NCBI GenBank assembly: GCA_900547315.1
Contig: URGI01000026.1
Coordinates: 1-24,366, forward strand
From: an uncultured Eubacteriales bacterium
GTDB lineage: Bacteria > Bacillota > Clostridia > Oscillospirales > Oscillospiraceae
Direction: 5' to 3'
DNA length: 24,366 nucleotides
The notes beneath the pieces were generated by a model that was not told where the DNA came from, did not search any database, and saw only the letters and a list, made by a program, of their open reading frames with translations. The stretch's first letter is position 1. Each line of letters opens with the position of its first letter. Made by a program: the position numbers and the translations under genes. Below are positions 7,538-15,521 of this stretch, one piece after another.

Positions 7538-7555
7538 TGTGCCGCAAGTGGCACA
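7538..7555 (+). promoter_or_regulatory. Hairpin in the rpsD-rpoA spacer
   Basis: TGTGCC and GGCACA form a perfect 6-bp stem around a 6-nt loop. There is no T-run, so it is not a terminator. It lies 11 nt before the AAAAGGAGGG ribosome binding site of rpoA and could separate or tune translation or mRNA processing between rpsD and rpoA. Confidence 0.4.
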
Positions 7556-7584
7556 AGACTTAAAAGGAGGGTTATAAAACACTT

Positions 7585-8535
7585 ATGATCGAAATTAAAA
7601 AGCCGCGCATTGAGTGCATCGAAACACCCGCAGACAGCTCGTACGGCAAGTACATTATAGAGCCTCTGGAACGCGGCTACGGAACAACACTTGGTAACTC
7701 TCTTCGCAGGGTACTCCTGTCATCTCTCCCCGGTACCGCCTGCACCAGCATCAAGATCGCAGGCGTACAGCATGAGTTTTCCACTATCCCCGGTGTGAAG
7801 GAGGACGTGACCGAGATCGTCCTCAATGTCAAGAGCATCATAGCGCTTCTGCATTCTACCGGCCCCAAGACCGTGTACATTGAAGCCTCCGGCGAGGGCG
7901 TAGTCACCGCCGGCGACATCAAGGCGGACGCGGAGGTGGAGATACTCAATCCTGAGCAGCCCATTGCGACCCTTGGTCCCGACGGCGCGCTGAACATGGA
8001 GCTGGTTCTGGATCACGGCAGAGGCTATGTCTCCGCCGCGCAGAACAAGACTCCGCAGACGCCCATCGGCACTATTCCGGTAGACTCCATCTACACTCCT
8101 GTCCTCAAGGTCAACTACACTGTCGAGAACACCCGTGTCGGCAATCAGACCGACTTTGACAAGCTGACCATCGAGGTCTGGACGGACAAGACCATGGCTG
8201 CCCGCGATGCTCTCTCTCTGGGTGCAAAGATACTCTGCGACCACTTCACTCTCTTCACGGATCTGTCCGACACTATCGGCAGCAACTCCACTGTTGTTGA
8301 GAAGGTAGAGAAGGAACCGGACACCGTGCTCAAGATGACCATCGAAGAGCTGGATCTGTCCGTGAGGAGCTTTAACTGCCTCAAACGCGCAAATATCAAT
8401 ACCGTTGAGGATCTGGTCAGCAAGACTCAGGATGAGATGATCAAGGTCCGCAACCTCGGCCGCAAGTCCCTTGAAGAAGTCGAGCACAAGCTGACTATGA
8501 TGGGACTGTCACTGGCGGACGAGGACAATCAGTAA
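7585..8535 (+). CDS. rpoA: DNA-directed RNA polymerase subunit alpha
   Basis: The alpha dimer is the assembly platform for beta and beta-prime, and its C-terminal domain contacts UP elements and activators. The 316-aa product has the alpha-NTD (to about residue 230) with EPLERGYGTTLGNSLRRVLLSSLPG, a linker, and the helix-hairpin-helix alpha-CTD (about 245-310). The CTD includes ELDLSVRSFNCLKRANINTV and VRNLGRKSLEEVEHKL. ATG 7585 has a strong ribosome binding site. It is full length with no anomaly, and rplQ follows after 26 nt. Confidence 0.99.
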   Translation: MIEIKKPRIECIETPADSSYGKYIIEPLERGYGTTLGNSLRRVLLSSLPGTACTSIKIAGVQHEFSTIPGVKEDVTEIVLNVKSIIALLHSTGPKTVYIEASGEGVVTAGDIKADAEVEILNPEQPIATLGPDGALNMELVLDHGRGYVSAAQNKTPQTPIGTIPVDSIYTPVLKVNYTVENTRVGNQTDFDKLTIEVWTDKTMAARDALSLGAKILCDHFTLFTDLSDTIGSNSTVVEKVEKEPDTVLKMTIEELDLSVRSFNCLKRANINTVEDLVSKTQDEMIKVRNLGRKSLEEVEHKLTMMGLSLADEDNQ

Positions 8536-8561
8536 GCTCTCAAGAAGGAGGAAATGCAATT

Positions 8562-8903
8562 ATGCCCGGAACCAGAAAGCTCGGCAAGGCGACCGACGCC
8601 CGTATGGCAATGCTCCGTCAGCAGGTCACTGATCTTCTTGATCTTGGCCGCATGGAGACCACCGTTACCCGCGCCAAGGAGATCGCCCCGATGGCCGAGA
8701 AGATGATAACTCTTGGCAAGGCAAAGGATCTGGCGTCCTACCGTCAGGCACTGGCCTTCATCACCCGCGAGGATGTCGCCAAGAAGGTATTCGATGAGAT
8801 CGCCCCGAAGTACGCGGAGCGCAACGGCGGCTACACCCGCATCACCCGCATCGGCACCCGCCGCGGCGACGCAGCGGAAGTCGCAGTCATCGAGCTCGTC
8901 TGA
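8562..8903 (+). CDS. rplQ: 50S ribosomal protein L17
   Basis: L17 is a large-subunit protein near the exit tunnel. It is 113 aa with the core RKLGKATDARMAMLRQQVTDLL, METTVTRAKEIAPMAEKMIT and the closing GGYTRITRIGTRRGDAAEVAVIELV. AAGGAGG precedes ATG 8562. It is the last gene of the alpha operon and is followed within 15 nt by a strong terminator. The energy-coupling-factor ecf genes and truA, common downstream neighbours in Firmicutes, are not here. Confidence 0.98.
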   Translation: MPGTRKLGKATDARMAMLRQQVTDLLDLGRMETTVTRAKEIAPMAEKMITLGKAKDLASYRQALAFITREDVAKKVFDEIAPKYAERNGGYTRITRIGTRRGDAAEVAVIELV

Positions 8904-8917
8904 TATCAACCGCAATG

Positions 8918-8954
8918 AATACGCAGAAAGCGAAAGCTTTCTGCGTATTTTTTT
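8918..8954 (+). terminator. Intrinsic terminator of the spc-alpha operon
   Basis: A perfect 14-bp stem (AATACGCAGAAAGC / GCTTTCTGCGTATT) with a GAAA tetraloop is followed by a T-run up to 8954. It lies just after rplQ and closes the ribosomal cluster. Confidence 0.95.
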
Positions 8955-8990
8955 GTTGGGGAGGGGGAGGGGAGAAGTGTGCCGCACCAA

Positions 8991-9041
8991 CTTGGCGCCC
9001 CTTCTAGGGGAGCTGTCAGCGAAGCTGACTGAGGGGTCGCC
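8991..9041. repeat. Dispersed palindromic repeat A, copy 1
   Basis: This 51-nt unit begins CTTGGCGCCCC and ends GAGGGGTCGCC, with two internal hairpins (CCCC/GGGG and TCAGC/GCTGA). The reverse complement of 15059-15112 matches it with one mismatch over the first 25 nt and exactly over the last 15 nt; only the inner hairpin differs. It sits between the rplQ terminator and the next promoter. The rest of 8955-9123 shows nothing recognisable. Confidence 0.8.
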
Positions 9042-9123
9042 AGTCTTAATCAACTGCCATTAGGGAAAAGACAAGGCGTTGCTTAGATTTCCCTCCCCCC
9101 ATCAAAACTCCTTCAGAAAAAAA

Positions 9124-9152
9124 TTGCTTTCTTCTTCCGTTCCTGCTATAAT
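9124..9152 (+). promoter_or_regulatory. Sigma-A type promoter for the MMPL operon
   Basis: TTGCTT (9124-9129), a 17-nt spacer and TATAAT (9147-9152) are well placed 46 bp upstream of the MMPL start. Transcription would begin near 9159. No operator-like palindrome is obvious next to it. Confidence 0.75.
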
Positions 9153-9197
9153 CTGTATTTGTAGAACTCTACGCATTTTTCGGGGGAGATTACGCCG

Positions 9198-11654
9198 ATG
9201 AGATCAGGAAAAGCGAGCCTCATGGAGCGTGTGGCCGCGTTCATTGTAGACAAACGAAACATCATTTTTCTCATATACATCGCCGCGGCGGTGTTCTGCA
9301 TCTTTTCATCCGGCTGGGTGGAGGTCAGCGACAGCCTGACCAAGTACCTGCCGGAGAGCACCGAGACGCAGATCGGCCTCGAACTCATGGACGATGAGTT
9401 CACGACCTTCGGCACCGCGCGCATCGTCGTCGAGAACGTGAGCTACGAGCAGGCGGAGAAGATCTGCGCCGATATCGAGCGCGTGCCCGGCGTCAAGGAG
9501 GTCGCGTTTGACGACAGTCCGGAGCATTACAACGAGGCCGCCGCGCTCTTTTCCGTCACCTTTGACGGCGAAAACGATGACGAGGTCAGCGTCCTCGCCA
9601 TGGACACCCTGCGCGACATGCTCAGCGTCTACGACCTCTACGTCAACACCGAGGTCGGCAACCCCCTCAAAGCGATAATCAACCGCGAGCTGCTCATCGT
9701 TGACGGCATCGCGGCGCTCATAATCGTCGTCGTGCTGCTGTTCACCTCGAAAACCTACGCCGAAATTCCGGTGCTGCTGATAACTTTCGGCGCGGCGGCA
9801 CTGCTGAACATGGGCACGAACTACATGATGGGGGAGATATCTTTCGTCACCGACTCCGTCGCCATCGTCCTCCAGCTCGCCATGGCCATCGACTACGCCA
9901 TCATCCTCTGCCACCGGTACATGGAGGAGCACGAAAACAAGGCCGCGCGCGAGGCGGCCATCGCCGCGCTCAGTAAGGCCATTCCGGAAATCTCCGCCAG
10001 CAGCCTCACGACCGTGTCCGGCCTTCTGGCGCTGACCTTCATGCAGTACCGGCTGGGCTACGACATCGGCGTCGTGATGATAAAGGCGATCATTCTCAGC
10101 CTGTGCTCGGTGTTCCTGCTGATGCCCGGCCTGCTCGTGACCTTCTCCGGCCTCATCGACCGGACGCACCACCGCAGCTTCATCCCGAAGGTCAGCTGGC
10201 TCGGCCGCTTCGCGTATAAGACGCGCTTCGTGATGCCGCCCGTGTTCGCGATTTTGCTCGTGCTGGGCTTCGTGTTCTCCGGCCGCGTCAACTACGTCTA
10301 TTCGCACAATTCGGTGGACTCCATCCGCCATAACGAAAACCAGATCGCCTACCAGCGCATCGAGGAGCTGTTCGGCATCGACAACCAGATGGCCATCATC
10401 GTCCCCGCCGGGGACTACGGCAGGGAAGCGAAGCTCATCTCCGAGGTCGAGGAGCTGAGCCGCACCGTCAGCATCACGGGGCTTGCCAACATCAAGGCCA
10501 CCGACGAATACTACCTGACCTCGGAGCTGACGCCGCGCCAGTTCGCGGAGCTTGCCGACCTCGACTATGAGGTCGCGCAGGTGCTGTACACGGGCTACGC
10601 GATGGACATAAACGAGTACGGCCAGGTCGTCACCAATCTTGAAAATTACGCTGTCCCGCTGCTGGACATGTTCTGCTACCTCTGCGACAAGCGCGACGAG
10701 GTCGAGGTCAACATTCCGGCGGACACCGAGGAGCTGCTGGACGAGCTTGAGCAGCAGATAAACGACGCAAAGCTCCAGCTCAAAAGCGATAACTGGAGCC
10801 GCATCGTCCTCTATGCCGACATCCCGACCGAGGGCGAGGAGAGCTATAACTACCTCGAGATTATCCACGGCATCACCGCGCGCTACTACGACGAAGCCTG
10901 CGTCGTCGGCGATACGACGAGCTGCAAGGATCTGCGCACCTCGTTTGAAAAGGATAACCTGCTGATAAGCGTGCTGTCGATCGTGTTCGTCATCTCGGTG
11001 CTGCTGTTCACCTTCAAGTCCGCGGGGCTGCCGGTGCTGCTCATCCTGGTCATTCAGGGCAGTATCTGGATAAACTTCTCCATACCATACCTCGCGGGCA
11101 AAAACCTGTTCTTCCTGACGTATCTTATAATAAGCGCCATCCAGATGGGCGCGAACATCGACTACGCCATTGTCATCTCAAGCCGCTTCATGGAGCTGCG
11201 CGAGTCGCTGCCGCTGAAGAAGGCCATCGTCGAGTCGATGAACCTCGCCTTCCCGACCATCGTCACCTCGGGCACGATGCTCGCCTCGGCGGGACTCATC
11301 ATCGGCCTTGTCACCTCGGACGAGACGGTCTCCGCCATCGGCGTGTACCTCGGCATGGGCACCGCGATATCCATCATGCTCGTGCTGTTCGTCCTGCCGC
11401 AGATACTCCTGCTGGGCGACATTCTGATCCGCAAAACCAAGTTCACCATATCCCGCGGCGCGGAAGCAACCACGCACACGGGCATAATCCGCATCAACGG
11501 CCGCGTGCGGGGGACGCTGGACGGCATCGTGGACGCGGAGATACACGGCGTTTTCAAGGGTACGCTCAACGCGGTCATCGACATGGGCAGCGTTGAGGAA
11601 CTACCGGAAATCATCATACCGGAGCCGGATCGCGGCGGAGGAGAGGAACAATGA
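9198..11654 (+). CDS. MMPL/RND-superfamily membrane transporter
   Basis: This 818-aa polytopic protein has two RND half-repeats: an N-terminal TM (about 22-38), an extracytoplasmic domain (40-165) and TMs about 167-312. The second half has TM 346-362, a large extracytoplasmic domain (365-585) and TMs about 587-738. Each half carries an Asp-Tyr pair in a central TM, MAIDYAI (D232-Y233) and GANIDYAI (D655-Y656). This is the paired proton-relay arrangement known from MmpL3, so proton-driven export of a lipid or other hydrophobic substrate is likely; the substrate is unknown. The C-terminus (about 760-796) is a short glycine-spaced beta-repeat, followed by an acidic, proline-containing tail. ATG 9198 follows GGGGGAG; ATG 9222 is an alternative. 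It overlaps the next gene by 4 nt. Confidence 0.88.
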   Translation: MRSGKASLMERVAAFIVDKRNIIFLIYIAAAVFCIFSSGWVEVSDSLTKYLPESTETQIGLELMDDEFTTFGTARIVVENVSYEQAEKICADIERVPGVKEVAFDDSPEHYNEAAALFSVTFDGENDDEVSVLAMDTLRDMLSVYDLYVNTEVGNPLKAIINRELLIVDGIAALIIVVVLLFTSKTYAEIPVLLITFGAAALLNMGTNYMMGEISFVTDSVAIVLQLAMAIDYAIILCHRYMEEHENKAAREAAIAALSKAIPEISASSLTTVSGLLALTFMQYRLGYDIGVVMIKAIILSLCSVFLLMPGLLVTFSGLIDRTHHRSFIPKVSWLGRFAYKTRFVMPPVFAILLVLGFVFSGRVNYVYSHNSVDSIRHNENQIAYQRIEELFGIDNQMAIIVPAGDYGREAKLISEVEELSRTVSITGLANIKATDEYYLTSELTPRQFAELADLDYEVAQVLYTGYAMDINEYGQVVTNLENYAVPLLDMFCYLCDKRDEVEVNIPADTEELLDELEQQINDAKLQLKSDNWSRIVLYADIPTEGEESYNYLEIIHGITARYYDEACVVGDTTSCKDLRTSFEKDNLLISVLSIVFVISVLLFTFKSAGLPVLLILVIQGSIWINFSIPYLAGKNLFFLTYLIISAIQMGANIDYAIVISSRFMELRESLPLKKAIVESMNLAFPTIVTSGTMLASAGLIIGLVTSDETVSAIGVYLGMGTAISIMLVLFVLPQILLLGDILIRKTKFTISRGAEATTHTGIIRINGRVRGTLDGIVDAEIHGVFKGTLNAVIDMGSVEELPEIIIPEPDRGGGEEQ

Positions 11655-14600
11655 AGAAGAAAAGAGTAATGGCGCTGCTGCTGGCCGTGCTGCTCGCGGC
11701 GGGCATCGCGATACCCGCGGCCGCGGCGGACAATCAGGTCATACATATCGTGACCGCGGAGGATCTGCGCACCTTCGCGCGCAACTGTCAGCTGGACAGC
11801 TATTCCGTGGGTCTGTCCGTCCTGCTGGACGAGGATATCGACATGGGCGGCGAGGCGATACAGCCGATCCCGTCCTTCTCCGGCGCGTTCAACGGCAACG
11901 GCCACAGCATCACGAACTTCACCCTCGCTACCGACGGCTCGCATCAGGGCTTCTTCCGCTATATCGAGGAGGGCGCGCGGGTCATAAATCTCAAGCTCTC
12001 CGGCACGATAACGCCGGACGGCACGCGTGAGAACGTCGGCGGCATCGCGGGCACGAACCGCGGCACCATCACCGGCTGCGCCTTTGACGGCACCGTCGCG
12101 GGACTGACGAACGTCGGCGGCGTCGCGGGCGAGAACTACGGCACCGTCAAGAACTGCACCGTCACCGGCAAGGTCACGGGCAAGCGCTATACCGGCGGCG
12201 TCGTCGGCTTCAATAACGGCACCATAGACTCCGCGTACAACCACGCCGAGGTCAACACCAGCATCACCGCCAGCGAGCTGGAGCTTGACAGCCTCAGCCT
12301 CATGGACATGACCAGCCTTGACCTCACCTCCGCGAACGACGCCAACGTCGTCTCCGACAGCGGCGGCATTGTCGGCGGCAGCGTCGGGCTTATCTACAAC
12401 AGCGTCAACTACGGCACCATCGGCTACCAGCACTACGGCTATAACGTCGGCGGCGTCGCGGGGCGGCAGTCGGGCTACATGGAGGGCTGTGAGAACCACG
12501 GCCGCGTCTACGGCCGCAAGGACGTGGGCGGCATCGTCGGCCAGATGGAGCCGTATATGGAGCTTGCCCTGTCCGAGGATCTGGCGACCGAGCTTCAGAC
12601 CCTGCATGACCTCGTGACCGTGACTCTGAGCGACACGAATATACAGAACGACGATGTCAACGCCGCGCTCACGCGGATGCAGAGCAACGCCTATTCCGCG
12701 GCGCAGGGCGCGTCGAACCTCGCCGACCACCTCGGCGGCGTTGCGGACACCGCCATCGACTCGACGAATGAGATACTCAACCGCATCGACTATTCGATCA
12801 AGGCCATGGAGCCGATAATGTCCGACCTGAACCAGGCGGCGGTCAACTTCTCCCTCGGCATGCAGCACATGGACAACGCCATGGATAACCTCGAGATGGA
12901 CAGCGCCACTCTCGGCGAGCTGCACACGAATCTCGACCAGATGTCCGATTCTCTGGAGCGCATCAACGTGGAGCTGGAGTATCTGGCGTATATCGCCTCG
13001 GCGTATTTCAATAAGAAGGGCGACGGCGAGGTCGACCTCGACCAGCTCCGCCCGGATAATTCCGACGAGATAAAGGACAAGTACGGCTACGACTATGACC
13101 TTGACGCCGGCAGCTCTTCCTCCAAGCTCAAGAAGGCGCTGGTACAGGTCGTCTCCGACCTCATCATGGACACCGCCAAGCTCTCCAAGGCGACGAGCAA
13201 GGTGCTCGCCATCCTCGACGATTACTACCTCACCCCGATATATGACACCGACGGCGACGGCATCCCCGACCAGAGCCGCCTTGAGTACGCCAACGACGAG
13301 GGCGGCATGGCGCGCGACAACTTCACCGCCGCCTCCAATTACCTTGCCAGCGCCACCGGCGGCCTCGACGAGCTGAACCAGTACCTCGCCTCACTCGACA
13401 AGGTGCAGTTCCCGAACCTCGGCAGCAAGTATTATGACTATTCCGACGAGCTGTTCAACGGCCTGACCGGCGTCGCGGGCAGTATGAGCGACCTGAACGT
13501 CGCCATGGATTCGACCTCCGACACCCTGACGTTGAACCTCATGCGCGTCAACGACCAGTTCAACGTCGTCATGCAGCTGCTCGCAAACGCCCTCAGCGGC
13601 AATATCGAGAACAACGTCTATGACGACGTGTCCGAGCCGGATAACGACGAGAGCATCGAGGGCAAGCTCTCCGGCTGCGTCAACTACGGCGAGGTCAGCG
13701 GCGACCTTGACGTCGGCGGCATCGCCGGCGCTATGGCCATCGAGTTCGAAGCCGACGTGGAGGGCGACGTCACCAGCGGCCTGAGCGTCACGCGCATCCT
13801 CTCCAAGACCTATATGATCAAGTGCGTCGCCCGCCGCTGCGTCAACCGCGGCGCGGTTACGGCGAAGAAGAATAACGTCGGCGGCATCGCGGGCGTCACC
13901 GAGATGGGCACGATAATCGACTGCGAGGGCTACGGCAGCGTCGAGAGCAGCACCGGCGGCTATGTCGGCGGCATCGTCGGGTATTCCTACACCAATGTCC
14001 GCGACAGCTACGCCATGTGCAATATCGCGGGCGCGGAGTATGTCGGCGGCATCGCGGGCTACGGCACCGAGATAACCGATTGCCATTCGCTCGTCGGCGT
14101 CACGGGTGCGACGGCCTGCGGCGGCGCGATCGCGGGCTACGCCGATATGAACGGCGAGGGCGTCGTGGACGGCAACAGCTTCGTGCATGAGACGCTCGGC
14201 GCGATCGACGGCATCAGCTATAACGGCCGCGCCACGCCGATAAGCTATGAGCAGCTGCTCGCCGTGCCCGGCATACCGGACGAGTTCAGGACCCTGACCC
14301 TGCGCTTCGTCGCGGACGGGGAGACGGTCAAGGAGCTGAGCTTCAGCTACGGCGATTCGATAGACGAGAGCGAGATCCCCGCCGTGCCGGAGAAGGACGG
14401 CTACAGCGGCCATTGGGCGGATTACGATTACAGCGCATTGTATTTCAGCGACGTCATCGAAGCCGAGTACAGCTATAAGCGCGCGACGCTCGCCGTCGAG
14501 AATACCCGCGCGGGCTCGCCGATGTCAATAGTGCTCGTCGAGGGCAGCTTCAACGATGGCTCGCAGGCCATGCTCAACGAGTACGTGGGCGACGATCCGC

Positions 14601-14956
14601 ATACCGACGGCACGGTGCTCGAAAAGTGGGTGCTCCGCATCGACGATATGGACGAGGACACCGCGGCCGGCAGCTATTCGGTGCGCTTCCTGCGTCCGGA
14701 GCTGGAACGCAGGTCGCATAAGCTGGAGATCTACACCTTTGACGGCACGGATTGGACACGTGTGTCCACCCGCAGCAGCGGCAGCTATACGGTGTTCGAC
14801 TGCAATTCCGATACGGTCGTGTTCGCCGCGGTCGAGACGCGCGGCACACCGGTGTGGGTGTGGGTCGGCGTCGGCGTCCTCGCCGCCGCAGCCGTCGGCG
14901 CGTTCGCAGTCCTCCGCCGCAAGAAGTCGAAAGCCAGGGACGAAGAAACCGCCTGA
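11651..14956 (+). CDS. Secreted GLUG-repeat protein with helical insertion and C-terminal membrane anchor
   Basis: This is a 1101-aa surface protein. Signal peptide about 1-26 ends in AAA. GLUG-type repeats (VGGIAGxNxGTIxxC) run about 124-300, probably a beta-helix. A long, mostly helical, low-cysteine region spans about 305-650 and contains YDTDGDGIPD (531-540), a calcium-loop-like motif. A second GLUG block covers about 672-850. An InlB/Listeria-Bacteroides-like repeat (about 882-940) and a further beta region follow. A final TM helix (about 1066-1088) leads to RRKKSK, so the C-terminus is membrane anchored with the bulk outside. There is no LPXTG motif. The start ATG overlaps the transporter stop (ATGA), with a strong ribosome binding site inside the transporter gene. 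Tight coupling suggests a partner of the transporter; adhesion is the alternative. Confidence 0.8.
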   Translation: MKKKRVMALLLAVLLAAGIAIPAAAADNQVIHIVTAEDLRTFARNCQLDSYSVGLSVLLDEDIDMGGEAIQPIPSFSGAFNGNGHSITNFTLATDGSHQGFFRYIEEGARVINLKLSGTITPDGTRENVGGIAGTNRGTITGCAFDGTVAGLTNVGGVAGENYGTVKNCTVTGKVTGKRYTGGVVGFNNGTIDSAYNHAEVNTSITASELELDSLSLMDMTSLDLTSANDANVVSDSGGIVGGSVGLIYNSVNYGTIGYQHYGYNVGGVAGRQSGYMEGCENHGRVYGRKDVGGIVGQMEPYMELALSEDLATELQTLHDLVTVTLSDTNIQNDDVNAALTRMQSNAYSAAQGASNLADHLGGVADTAIDSTNEILNRIDYSIKAMEPIMSDLNQAAVNFSLGMQHMDNAMDNLEMDSATLGELHTNLDQMSDSLERINVELEYLAYIASAYFNKKGDGEVDLDQLRPDNSDEIKDKYGYDYDLDAGSSSSKLKKALVQVVSDLIMDTAKLSKATSKVLAILDDYYLTPIYDTDGDGIPDQSRLEYANDEGGMARDNFTAASNYLASATGGLDELNQYLASLDKVQFPNLGSKYYDYSDELFNGLTGVAGSMSDLNVAMDSTSDTLTLNLMRVNDQFNVVMQLLANALSGNIENNVYDDVSEPDNDESIEGKLSGCVNYGEVSGDLDVGGIAGAMAIEFEADVEGDVTSGLSVTRILSKTYMIKCVARRCVNRGAVTAKKNNVGGIAGVTEMGTIIDCEGYGSVESSTGGYVGGIVGYSYTNVRDSYAMCNIAGAEYVGGIAGYGTEITDCHSLVGVTGATACGGAIAGYADMNGEGVVDGNSFVHETLGAIDGISYNGRATPISYEQLLAVPGIPDEFRTLTLRFVADGETVKELSFSYGDSIDESEIPAVPEKDGYSGHWADYDYSALYFSDVIEAEYSYKRATLAVENTRAGSPMSIVLVEGSFNDGSQAMLNEYVGDDPHTDGTVLEKWVLRIDDMDEDTAAGSYSVRFLRPELERRSHKLEIYTFDGTDWTRVSTRSSGSYTVFDCNSDTVVFAAVETRGTPVWVWVGVGVLAAAAVGAFAVLRRKKSKARDEETA

Positions 14957-14998
14957 GCGGGAGCAAATTATATAGGAAGTAAGAAGTAATATGTATAC

Positions 14999-15029
14999 CA
15001 CGGGGCGGCCAATGCCGCCCCGTGTTTTT
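14999..15029 (+). terminator. Intrinsic terminator of the MMPL-GLUG operon
   Basis: An 11-bp perfect stem CACGGGGCGGC / GCCGCCCCGTG with a CAAT loop is followed by TTTTT. It ends 73 nt after the GLUG gene stop. Confidence 0.93.
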
Positions 15030-15058
15030 CGTTTCCCCAATGGCACTCCCTTCACCTA

Positions 15059-15112
15059 GGCGACCCCTCAGTCGGCCTTGTGGCCGCCAGCTCCCCTAAA
15101 AGGGGCGCCAAG
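15059..15112. repeat. Dispersed palindromic repeat A, copy 2 (inverted)
   Basis: This is the reverse-orientation copy of the element at 8991-9041, beginning GGCGACCCCTCAGTC and ending GGGGCGCCAAG. The inner hairpin here (GGCC...GGCC type) differs in sequence from copy 1 but keeps base pairing. Its left end GGCGACCCCT is the exact inverted match of AGGGGTCGCC at 15280-15289. Confidence 0.8.
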
Positions 15113-15143
15113 ATGGCGCGCTGCATCAAACGCACCCATCCCA

Positions 15144-15293
15144 AATCTTTGCCGCGAAGAGCTGCCCCTTTTAGGGTAGCGAAGCGGCGGCGCGGTAGTG
15201 AATGACATGCCGGTGGCATGTCAGAGCCGCGCCGTGACCGAGCAGCAGCGAGACAGTCCCCAGTGCGCACACTGGGGAAAGGGGTCGCCAGAG
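15144..15293. repeat. Dispersed repeat B, copy 1, with nested hairpins
   Basis: The first 55 nt (to 15198) match 20236-20289 closely, and the last 13 nt (GGGGTCGCCAGAG) match 20316-20328. The middle is unique here and holds perfect hairpins: TGACATGCC/GGCATGTCA (15203-15223) inside GGCGCGG/CCGCGCC (15189-15233), and CCCCAGTG/CACTGGGG with a CGCA loop (15258-15277). No coding sequence is evident. Confidence 0.8.
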
Positions 15294-15344
15294 CTGAGAT
15301 ACGAGCGGGGGAGAAAAGAAAGAGAGCGCACCATACCCCCCGCC

Positions 15345-15372
15345 GTAGGGGACGGCCTCCGTGCCGTCCCGC
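15345..15372. repeat. Dispersed hairpin repeat C, copy 1
   Basis: GGGACGGC / GCCGTCCC is a perfect 8-bp stem with a 6-nt loop (15349-15370). A near-identical copy with the same arms is at 20378-20405, and both sit about 50 nt after the GGGGTCGCCAGAG end of a B element. So B and C travel as a composite. Confidence 0.78.
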
Positions 15373-15420
15373 GATCCCTTGCCAAATGCTCACCACCCCC
15401 AATTCACCAAATTCACGGTA

Positions 15421-15449
15421 TTGATTATTCCCGCGGGATGCTGTATAAT
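15421..15449 (+). promoter_or_regulatory. Sigma-A type promoter for the BMP lipoprotein gene
   Basis: TTGATT (15421-15426), a 17-nt spacer and a perfect TATAAT (15444-15449) lie 72 bp before the lipoprotein ATG. The roughly 65-nt leader shows no purine-riboswitch core or other known riboswitch that I can recognise. Confidence 0.8.
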
Positions 15450-15521
15450 ATCAATGACAGTCTGGAATGGTATAACATTTCGGCGAAAAACGATAAAAAA
15501 CTATGTGAAAGAGGTAACGAA

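Noticed and set aside
11162..12925. 587-codon open frame on the minus strand
   Set aside because: It lies antisense to the transporter and GLUG genes. It has repetitive Ala/Asp/Val-rich composition typical of a shadow frame, and no ribosome binding site was identified.
15059..15372. CRISPR array
   Set aside because: The repeats differ in type and orientation, are not regularly spaced, and there are no spacers or cas genes.
15052..15402. Minus-strand frame across the repeat-rich spacer
   Set aside because: It is made wholly of repeats A, B and C and their hairpins, with no family resemblance. It is better explained as non-coding repeats.
15198..15521. N-terminal extension of the BMP lipoprotein
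   Set aside because: The upstream in-frame start would translate repeats B and C and the promoter, and would bury the signal peptide. ATG 15522 fits the lipoprotein leader.
15450..15521. Purine riboswitch ahead of the nucleoside-type importer
   Set aside because: The leader is short and AT-rich and lacks the paired loops and conserved junction of the purine aptamer.
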